The position numbers were made by a program, and so were the translations under genes. Shown in pieces: positions 32,672-38,291 of a DNA stretch of 38,291 nucleotides (position 1 is the stretch's first letter; every line of letters starts with the position of its first letter). Source of the stretch: Bacillus xiamenensis (GTDB lineage Bacteria; Bacillota; Bacilli; Bacillales; Bacillaceae); the NCBI RefSeq assembly GCF_000300535.1, contig NZ_AMSH01000031.1, forward strand, positions 1 through 38,291. Direction: 5' to 3'. A model generated the notes under the pieces. The model did not search any database. It was not told the origin of the DNA and saw only the letters and a program-made list of their open reading frames with translations.

Positions 32672-33367
32672 GTGCACGTCCAGCTTCAACAGAAAGCTGC
32701 ACTTGTGACAGGTAGCACAGATGGATTTGGAGAAGCCATCTGTCTGGCTTTAGCCCAGGCAGGTGCACATGTTTTTATCCACACTTTTCATGATGAATCA
32801 AAGGCAAAATCCATTCGTGAAGACATTCAAAAAATGGGTGGTAAGGCGAGTATTATCATGAATCCGCTTCAGACACCGCATGATGCCAAGTTCATGCTGA
32901 GGCAAGTAATTGATACATGCGGCAAGCTTGATATTTTGGTCAATCAAGTTGAGCAGAGAGCGGACGCGGTGCTTACCGGTGTAAGCCCTGATAAATGGGT
33001 CGATGAAGTGGAAGGAACCGTGAATACAGTTTTTCTTTCTAGTCAAGCGGCTGTCTGGCATATGGTGGACCAGAAGCAAGGCTGCATCATTAATATATCC
33101 TCATCAGGGAGCATCACAGGTGATGGCGGGATGTCACATGCGACATCGAATAGTATGCTGAATGCCATGACAAAAGGGTTAGCGCGAGAATTTAAAGACA
33201 AAGGCATCCGGGTGCTGGCATTATTACCGCCTCCTCTCCATTTGCTTCCTGACAAAGAGCAAATCAAGGAGACGGTGGCCCATATGACGGTATTCTTAAG
33301 TACATCGTATGGCGCATTTACAGATGGATCAGCGATTATGCTCGACGGGGGTGAGAGCGCTGGCTAA
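32672..33367 (+). CDS. Short-chain dehydrogenase homologue lacking catalytic residues
   Basis: Encodes 231 residues from GTG 32672, with AGGAG six bases upstream. The cofactor motif TGSTDGFG (13-20) is present. The family YxxxK is replaced by H156-ATS-N160, in GMSHATSNSM, and the NNAG motif is replaced by NQVE (91-94). Ser residues near 143-146 remain. The overall fold appears intact to the end (GSAIMLDGG), so this is not a decayed gene; it has probably lost redox activity. It overlaps the next, intact SDR gene, which suggests a heteromeric pair in which this chain is regulatory or structural. Confidence 0.82.
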   Translation: MHVQLQQKAALVTGSTDGFGEAICLALAQAGAHVFIHTFHDESKAKSIREDIQKMGGKASIIMNPLQTPHDAKFMLRQVIDTCGKLDILVNQVEQRADAVLTGVSPDKWVDEVEGTVNTVFLSSQAAVWHMVDQKQGCIINISSSGSITGDGGMSHATSNSMLNAMTKGLAREFKDKGIRVLALLPPPLHLLPDKEQIKETVAHMTVFLSTSYGAFTDGSAIMLDGGESAG

Positions 33368-34130
33368 TCACCAAAAAACAGTTCTCATCGTTGGTGGTGC
33401 CCAAGGGATCGGGAAAGAAATTGCCGAACGCTTTTTAAAAGAAGGGCATCGTGTGGCTGTGTCCGACATAGATGAACAGGGGCTTTTGCTCTTAAAAAAA
33501 CAGCATCCTCAGCTGCTGACGTTTCAAGTTGACGTTTCATCGTGGGAAAGTGTTCAGCGGATGATGTCAGCAGCCGAAAGGGATCTGAATGGTATCGGTC
33601 ATCTAGTGTATTCTGCGGGGATGACGAAATCACTTCCCTTTTTAGAAGTTGATTTTTCGCTTTGGAAAAAGACACTGGCCGTCAATTTATATGGTCTTTT
33701 TTATTGCATCAAAGCGTTGGCACCCTATCTATGTGAGCGGCAAGAAGGCAGTGTGGTCATGATTGGATCGGGGTCTGCGATAACAGGCTCTGGCGGCGGT
33801 ATTCAGTACTACGCCTCAAAAGCAGGTGCTTTTGGCTTGATGCGTTCACTCGTAAAGGAATTAGGCGCCCATCATGTACGCATCAATGTGATTGCCCCCC
33901 GCGTGATTGAATCTCAGATGCTTGATACGCTTTATCCCGCTGAGGAGGAGAAAAGACAGCTTCAATCACTTATTCCCATTGGGAGATTAGGAAAACCTGA
34001 AGATATCGCAGGACTCACTTTATTTCTCGCAAGTGACGAGGGAAGCTATTTGCACGGCCAGATCATCCTGTTGGATGGCGGGAGAACGTATCAGCCAAAA
34101 TATACGGAGGGAAAAAGAGCGGAGAGTTGA
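33351..34130 (+). CDS. Short-chain dehydrogenase/reductase, catalytically intact
   Basis: Encodes about 259 residues. The start is uncertain: GTG 33351 overlaps the previous gene by 17 bases but has only a weak ribosome site, while CTG 33360 would have GGTGAG upstream. Cofactor motif GGAQGIG (15-21); Ser140; Tyr153 and Lys157 in QYYASKAGA; the NNAG position reads YSAG (87-90). It ends with the family HGQIILLDGG. In acetoin gene sets a diacetyl/acetoin or butanediol reductase of this family is common, so that is the leading guess. A terminator follows at once. Confidence 0.85.
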   Translation: MRALANHQKTVLIVGGAQGIGKEIAERFLKEGHRVAVSDIDEQGLLLLKKQHPQLLTFQVDVSSWESVQRMMSAAERDLNGIGHLVYSAGMTKSLPFLEVDFSLWKKTLAVNLYGLFYCIKALAPYLCERQEGSVVMIGSGSAITGSGGGIQYYASKAGAFGLMRSLVKELGAHHVRINVIAPRVIESQMLDTLYPAEEEKRQLQSLIPIGRLGKPEDIAGLTLFLASDEGSYLHGQIILLDGGRTYQPKYTEGKRAES

Positions 34131-34141
34131 TCGCTCTTTTT
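34112..34141 (+). terminator. Terminator of the dehydrogenase-complex/SDR operon
   Basis: AAAAAGAGCG (34112-34121) pairs perfectly with CGCTCTTTTT (34132-34141). It overlaps the 3' end of the second SDR. Confidence 0.88.
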
Positions 34142-34153
34142 GTCATTTTCATA

Positions 34154-34190
34154 ACAATTGTTCCAATTAGAAACGAATGTTTGGTATACT
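34154..34190 (+). promoter_or_regulatory. Promoter and tandem operator of the SorC-type regulator
   Basis: ACAATTGTT (34154-34162) and ACGAATGTT (34173-34181) repeat with a 19-bp period, the same as at 27867/27886. They cover a probable SigA promoter (TTCCAA at 34161-34166 and TATACT at 34185-34190, 18-bp spacer). This position would give autorepression. Confidence 0.55.
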
Positions 34191-34223
34191 GGTAATCATA
34201 GTATATTAAAAGGATGATGTCAC

Positions 34224-35180
34224 ATGCTGAATTGGGAAGAAAGACGACAGCTCGTCAAGGTTGCTCATCTTTATTATACAGACGGGTGGACGCAGCAGGA
34301 GATTGCAAAGAAGTTAAATGTCTCAAGACCAGTCATTTCAAAGCTCTTGCAAAAAGCAAAAGATGTGGGAATCGTTGAAGTGTACATCAAAGATGAAAGT
34401 ATTCATACAGTGGAACTTGAAAAGCAACTAGAAACGACCTTTCAATTAACAGATGCTGTCGTTGTCCCAAGTGTCGGGACAATGTCTGAGTTAGTTAAGC
34501 GGGCAGTCGGTCAGGCAGGCGCCTATTATCTGTCTAAAAACATGAAAGATGCTGAGAAAATCGGCATTTCTTGGGGGACGACACTCGCTGAGCTTGTGAA
34601 GGAATATCCATTTGAACGAAGAAGCAATGTCAAAGTGATTCCTTTAGAGGGCGGAATGGGCAGGCAGGCAGTCGACATTCATGCCAATCAGCTCGCATAT
34701 GAGCTGGCAAAGAAGATGAATGGCACGTGTTCCTATTTATATGCACCTGCGATCTTAGAAACGGAAGAACTAAAAGAGCGGCTTATGGCGATGCAGGACA
34801 TAGAAGCTGTGCTTGAAGAAGGCAGAAATGTCGATATTGCCCTCATCGGTATTGGGAATCCGCATAAAGGCTCGACATTAAAAACTGTCGGTTATTTAAA
34901 GGAAGAGGATTTATCTGGGTTAAGACAATCAGGAGCTGTTGGTGATATTGGCTTTCGCTTCTTTGATAGTGAAGGGAAACCTGTCCAAGATGAACTGAAC
35001 CAAAAGGTCATTGGGTTATCGTTAGAACAATTAAAGAATGTTAAAAAAGTCATTGCAGTTGTGGAAGGAACCCATAAAGCCGAAAGTATTCTAGGAGCTT
35101 TAAATGGCGGCTTCATTCAAGTGCTGGTGACCGATGAATTGACTGCGGCAGCCATTTTAAAGGAAGCATCAGTCCAATAA
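34224..35180 (+). CDS. SorC/DeoR-family sugar-binding transcriptional regulator
   Basis: Encodes 318 residues from ATG 34224, with AAAGGATGATG upstream. N-terminal helix-turn-helix at about 22-45 (WTQQEIAKKLNVSRPVISKLL). The C-terminal effector domain of the SorC type runs to the end, with GISWGTTLAELVKEY, VIPLEGGMGR, IALIGIGNP and VVEGTHKAESILGALNGG. Members bind phosphorylated sugars or related metabolites and act as repressors or activators. It lies directly downstream of the dehydrogenase-complex operon in its own transcription unit and shares a tandem motif with that operon's promoter. Confidence 0.92.
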   Translation: MLNWEERRQLVKVAHLYYTDGWTQQEIAKKLNVSRPVISKLLQKAKDVGIVEVYIKDESIHTVELEKQLETTFQLTDAVVVPSVGTMSELVKRAVGQAGAYYLSKNMKDAEKIGISWGTTLAELVKEYPFERRSNVKVIPLEGGMGRQAVDIHANQLAYELAKKMNGTCSYLYAPAILETEELKERLMAMQDIEAVLEEGRNVDIALIGIGNPHKGSTLKTVGYLKEEDLSGLRQSGAVGDIGFRFFDSEGKPVQDELNQKVIGLSLEQLKNVKKVIAVVEGTHKAESILGALNGGFIQVLVTDELTAAAILKEASVQ

Positions 35181-35243
35181 ACGGCTGACGGTCATCGTAT
35201 TGTATAAAAAGAGCAACATCAAACGAGAAAGGAGCTGTGTATC

Positions 35244-35573
35244 TTGAAGAAAACCGAAATGGAAGCAAACCTACACTGTACTCGGTGCCAAGAAGAGACC
35301 CTCCACAGCATCGTTTATGTGAATGATCAGATGAAAAGCGTTGAGTGTACAGAATGTCATCAGAAGATCAGTGTGCAAGTCGACATCATGAAGGAATTTT
35401 ACAAAGAAGTATACGAAAAAATTGCCACAAAACCGAAGCGGATGACGCAGGAATATAAGGCGAATTTGAATGGATTTATCTCAAGACTTCCTATCCGCGT
35501 TCTAAGCAAGCCTTACCGGCTCATGAGATATTTAAACGAATCGTATAAGGTGATCAAGCAATATAAAAAATAA
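35244..35573 (+). CDS. Small zinc-ribbon protein of Bacillus (bh-protein type)
   Basis: Encodes 109 residues from TTG 35244, with AAAGGAG about nine bases upstream. Two CxxC pairs, C12/C15 in LHCTRCQEET and C34/C37 in VECTECHQK, form a zinc ribbon in the first 45 residues. The rest is a basic helical tail. Similar proteins are annotated in Bacillus only as bh protein; the function is unknown. It shares a bidirectional terminator with steT. Confidence 0.75.
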   Translation: MKKTEMEANLHCTRCQEETLHSIVYVNDQMKSVECTECHQKISVQVDIMKEFYKEVYEKIATKPKRMTQEYKANLNGFISRLPIRVLSKPYRLMRYLNESYKVIKQYKK

Positions 35574-35611
35574 AGCAGAGGCTGTTTAGCGCTCTGCTTT
35601 ATTTTGTGTTT
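35568..35611. terminator. Bidirectional terminator between the zinc-ribbon gene and steT
   Basis: AAATAAAGCAGAG (35568-35580) pairs with CTCTGCTTTATTT (35592-35604), a perfect 13-pair stem between convergent genes, with T-rich sequence on the right and A-rich on the left. Confidence 0.88.
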
Positions 35612-36911
35612 TTTTCATATAGTAATAAATCGGCAGTCCGGCTATTCCGATCAGCATGGAGATCAGGCAGCTTTTCCAATCTGTGATCATGGTGCTGATT
35701 AAGACGAATAAAGAGCCGATAATCGCGATGATCGGTGTCAGCGGGTAAAGTGGTACGCTATAAGCGCGCTGCATGCCGCTGTTTTGTTTTCTTAGCTTAA
35801 ATACAGCGAAAAAAGCCATTACATAAAAGATATAAATCATGAAAATCGAAACCTCTGACAGCTTCTCTGGATTACTCACTATCATAAATACAATGGCAAT
35901 TAATATTTGTACAAATACAGCGATCCAAGGTGTTTGAAAGGTGGGGTGAATACGTGAGATGGCTTTTGCAAACGGAATCTGCTTGCGTTCTGCCATCGCA
36001 AAAATCACACGCGGGAACGAAAGAACTTTCCCATTCAAACAGCCAAAGATACTAATGATGATCCCAATACTAATCATTTTACCGCCAATTGGACCAAAGA
36101 GCATTGTAGCAGCCGTACTTGTCGCATTTTCACCTAGCTGGACGATTTGATCAGCTGGTAACACGTGCAAAAGGGCAACGTTAATAAAGAGATAACAAGC
36201 CGTGACAATTAAAATACCGCCAGCCATTGCACGAGGAAGGAGCTTCTCTGGATTTTTCATTTCACCGCCAAGCGCTGCAAGCAAAATCCAGCCATCATAG
36301 GCAAATAGCGTAGCCAAAATCGCTGCACCGAAGTTCATCTGAGTGATACTTTCATTGATGGCTGTGAAGATATCTTCATTTCCCTTCCACAAGCCAAACA
36401 CAATAATAGCCGCAATTGGAACAAGCTTTCCGATGGTGGTCAGCCCTTGGACAAACCCGCCGTATTTCGTTCCCATCACGTTGATTACACATAAAAAAAG
36501 AACGGTGATAATACCGATGGTTGTAGACCATAAAGAAGAAAGAGAAAATAAATTGGCCAATAATGAACCAAAATAAAGACCAAGAGCACCAATAATGGCA
36601 GGCCCGTAAATAATAATTTGCACCCAGCCGCATAAGTAGCCCCAAAATTCACCGTACACTTCTTCAAGATAGGCATATAAACCGCCAGTACGCGGAATTT
36701 GTGTACCAATTTCAGCAACAGTTAGTCCGCCTGTGAGGGTTAAGATTCCGCCTAACAGCCAAGCAAATAATGCGACGCCTGAGCTTCCTGAATAAGAAAG
36801 GACGTTGCCTGGCTTCATAAATACGCCGGACCCAATAATGGTCCCGATGACAAGAGAAAGGGCAAAAAATAAGCCGATGTCTTGTTTTAACGCTGGTTGT
36901 TCTTTGTTCAT
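35586..36911 (-). CDS. steT: Amino acid exchanger SteT (APC superfamily)
   Basis: Encodes 441 residues from ATG 36911, after AGGAGG. About twelve hydrophobic helices. The APC signature GTIIGSGVFMKPG lies in helix 1 and ATLFAYDGWILLAALGGEMKNPEKLLPRA in helices 6-7, as in the L-type transporters. B. subtilis SteT exchanges serine and threonine and lies next to mhqA downstream of pit-ykaA. The same neighbours appear here after an 18-kb metabolic block, which supports orthology. Confidence 0.9.
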   Translation of the reverse strand: MNKEQPALKQDIGLFFALSLVIGTIIGSGVFMKPGNVLSYSGSSGVALFAWLLGGILTLTGGLTVAEIGTQIPRTGGLYAYLEEVYGEFWGYLCGWVQIIIYGPAIIGALGLYFGSLLANLFSLSSLWSTTIGIITVLFLCVINVMGTKYGGFVQGLTTIGKLVPIAAIIVFGLWKGNEDIFTAINESITQMNFGAAILATLFAYDGWILLAALGGEMKNPEKLLPRAMAGGILIVTACYLFINVALLHVLPADQIVQLGENATSTAATMLFGPIGGKMISIGIIISIFGCLNGKVLSFPRVIFAMAERKQIPFAKAISRIHPTFQTPWIAVFVQILIAIVFMIVSNPEKLSEVSIFMIYIFYVMAFFAVFKLRKQNSGMQRAYSVPLYPLTPIIAIIGSLFVLISTMITDWKSCLISMLIGIAGLPIYYYMKKTQNKAER

Positions 36912-37157
36912 TACACACGACCTCCTGCATCACTTTCGTACGTTACTGTGACATGTATTTTGTTCATTGTAATACGATTTTAGGAAAACAAGAATTAAAA
37001 AAATTTTCTGATTTTCGTATTTATATTTAAAAGTGTTTGTTTATTGGAGATATTAGGATGAATGTTATCTTAAAAGCGAACAATGGAAGATTATTTTTGA
37101 TTTAATGTTAATTTAATAGGCGAAAACCGAACAACCAGTAAAAGTGCAGCCAAATGG
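36912..37157. other. Divergent intergenic region between steT and the mhqA promoter
   Basis: AT-rich and without an ORF of note. On the minus strand a possible steT -10, TACAAT, lies in the stretch complementary to about 36966-36976, with only a weak -35. Nothing else is recognised here. Confidence 0.4.
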
Positions 37158-37186
37158 TTGACTTTTCTTAAAAAATGGCCTATTTT
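37158..37186 (+). promoter_or_regulatory. SigA promoter of mhqA
   Basis: TTGACT (37158-37163), a 17-bp spacer and TATTTT (37181-37186). The MhqR operator follows just downstream of the expected start. Confidence 0.7.
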
Positions 37187-37200
37187 ATTCATAAGGATAT

Positions 37201-37218
37201 TATCTTGAATTCGAGATA
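37201..37218 (+). promoter_or_regulatory. MhqR operator
   Basis: TATCTTGAATTCGAGATA is an 18-bp near-perfect palindrome matching the MhqR site described in B. subtilis (TATCT and AGATA arms around GAATTC). It lies 23 bp before the mhqA start codon and downstream of the promoter, so the MarR-type repressor would block transcription until quinones inactivate it. Confidence 0.9.
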
Positions 37219-37240
37219 TTTTAAAATAGGAGTGAGAAAG

Positions 37241-38197
37241 ATGAAAGTAAATGGAATTCACCACGTATCAGCATTAACAGCAAATGCTCAGAAAAATGTT
37301 GATTTCTACCGCCAAATCCTTGGCTTGAAACTTGTCAAGAAAACAGTCAATCAGGATGACCCTTCAATGTATCATTTATTTTATGGAGATGAGGTCGCCT
37401 CACCAGGAACGGAGTTGACATTCTTTGAAATTCCAATGCTGGCCCGCCGTTTGGAGGGAACAAATGCGATCACACGCACAGGTCTTCTTGTTTCTTCAAA
37501 AGAGGCTCTTGCCTTTTGGGAAAAGCGGTTTGAAGAAAAAGGTGTGAAGCAAGAAACAGCTTCCTTAAGAGCCGGCAGACCTGCCTTGAAATTTACAGAT
37601 CCAGAAGGGCAGCAGCTGTTTTTGACAGTTGAACCACGTGTAAAGGATGCTGGCTCACCGCCAGTGCATGATGATATTCCTGCAGATTATGCGATTAGAG
37701 GTTTAGGCCCAGTGGAATTGACCGTTGCAAAAGCAGAAAAAACGATCCGTGTTTTAACGGACATCCTCGGCTTCACAGAAAAGGCACGTGAACAATCGAA
37801 TGATGGTGAAATGGTAACCATCTTTGAATCAGGAAAAGGCGGAGCGGGAACAGAGATTCATGTGATTGAAAAAGCAGAAGGACCCTTTGAGCGTTCAGGC
37901 AGAGGAAGTGTTCATCACGTGGCCTTTCGTGTAGAAGATGCAGAGGAGCTTGAAAAATGGCATGACAAAATATCAAAAGCAGGCTTCACGAACTCTGGTG
38001 TCGTGGAACGCTTCTACTTCAAAGCTCTTTACTTTAGAGAGCCAAACGGTATTTTGTTTGAAATTTCAACAGATGGTCCTGGGTTTACAGTGGACGAAGG
38101 TGTGGATGAGCTTGGCGATCAGTTAGCACTTCCACCATTTCTAGAGCACAAACGAGCAGAAATTGAACAAAGATTAGCCCCAATTTCATCAACATAA
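37241..38197 (+). CDS. mhqA: Ring-cleaving dioxygenase MhqA (glyoxalase/extradiol superfamily)
   Basis: Encodes 318 residues from ATG 37241, with AGGAGTGA upstream; the longer frame to 37175 would read through the operator. Two vicinal-oxygen-chelate modules: MKVNGIHHVSAL at the start, then a second module from about residue 150 with VHHVAF (His225/226) and Glu274 in ILFEIS as metal ligands. It removes hydroquinones and catechols by ring cleavage under MhqR control. The sequence closely follows B. subtilis MhqA (YkcA), including FYFKALYFREPNG. Confidence 0.95.
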   Translation: MKVNGIHHVSALTANAQKNVDFYRQILGLKLVKKTVNQDDPSMYHLFYGDEVASPGTELTFFEIPMLARRLEGTNAITRTGLLVSSKEALAFWEKRFEEKGVKQETASLRAGRPALKFTDPEGQQLFLTVEPRVKDAGSPPVHDDIPADYAIRGLGPVELTVAKAEKTIRVLTDILGFTEKAREQSNDGEMVTIFESGKGGAGTEIHVIEKAEGPFERSGRGSVHHVAFRVEDAEELEKWHDKISKAGFTNSGVVERFYFKALYFREPNGILFEISTDGPGFTVDEGVDELGDQLALPPFLEHKRAEIEQRLAPISST

Positions 38198-38200
38198 CAA

Positions 38201-38241
38201 AAGCAGCTCATAATTGAGCTGCTTAGCGTGTAGACAAACCC
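38201..38241 (-). terminator. Terminator with dispersed GGGTTTGTCTAC element, right window end
   Basis: AAGCAGCTCA (38201-38210) pairs perfectly with TGAGCTGCTT (38215-38224). On the minus strand the hairpin is preceded by GGGTTTGTCTAC (38241-38230) and followed by TTTTG, the same order as at 12-57. It probably ends a convergent gene outside the window and may also end mhqA. Confidence 0.7.
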
Positions 38242-38291
38242 TCGCATTCTTTGTCAGTCCTGCGTGCCGGTGCTCACGAATGCCAAATTCG

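Noticed and set aside
1..38291. CRISPR arrays, tRNA or rRNA genes, insertion sequences
   Set aside because: No regularly spaced direct repeats, no tRNA-like cloverleaf or rRNA sequence and no transposase-like protein were seen on either strand.

Overview
The window is about 38.3 kb of low-GC Firmicute chromosome. It most likely comes from the Bacillus pumilus / safensis / altitudinis group. I infer this from protein similarity recalled from B. subtilis (Rap-Phr, SpoIISA/SpoIISB, XlyA, XkdA, YjqB, Pit-YkaA, Ggt, SteT, MhqA), Bacillus promoter types (SigA, SigD), LexA, cre and MhqR operators, and two tandem flagellin genes. No database search was possible.

Layout. (1) 1-4500 is an AT-rich accessory segment. 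It holds a secreted protein plus a membrane-anchored partner of unknown function, then a Rap phosphatase with a Phr pheromone precursor that carries repeated RNTT peptides. Downstream lie a relic of a phosphotransferase-like gene, a small unknown protein and about 600 bp with little recognisable. (2) 4545-8900 has an alanine racemase, a 5'-truncated alcohol dehydrogenase next to a short orphan ORF (a likely recombination scar), and two flagellin genes. Each flagellin gene has its own SigD promoter and CsrA-type leader hairpin. (3) 8907-12057 has an FAD monooxygenase with a palindromic operator, a soluble chemoreceptor-like protein and a DUF5412 protein. (4) 12058-17363 follows the B. subtilis order yjqB - xkdA - [PBSX prophage] - xlyA - spoIIS - pit - ykaA. 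The prophage body is absent: xkdA, with its LexA box, sits about 300 bp from xlyA. The spoIIS locus has spoIISA, spoIISB and a third small gene that looks like spoIISC. (5) 17560-35573 lies between ykaA and steT, which I recall as close neighbours in B. subtilis. It holds an ASCH protein, ggt, a sulfate-type ABC transporter operon behind a strong leader hairpin, and a galactitol-type PTS operon ending in a zinc dehydrogenase. It continues with a 2-oxoacid/acetoin dehydrogenase complex (E1 alpha, E1 beta, E2, E3) followed by two SDR genes, a SorC-family regulator and a zinc-ribbon protein. (6) 35586-38197 holds steT and mhqA, the latter behind a clear MhqR operator.

How the genes may work together. 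The PTS would import and phosphorylate a polyol-like sugar and the adjacent zinc dehydrogenase would oxidise it. The dehydrogenase complex and its two SDRs form a second, catabolite-controlled operon. The same tandem motif with a 19-bp period occurs at the promoter of this second operon and at the promoter of the SorC-type regulator, which suggests that regulator controls both. One of the two SDRs has lost the catalytic Tyr and Lys. The best candidates for undescribed biology are this regulon with its SDR pair, the repeat-bearing Phr, the secreted protein pair that shares a promoter design with rap, the putative spoIISC, and the leader hairpin ahead of the sulfate transporter.
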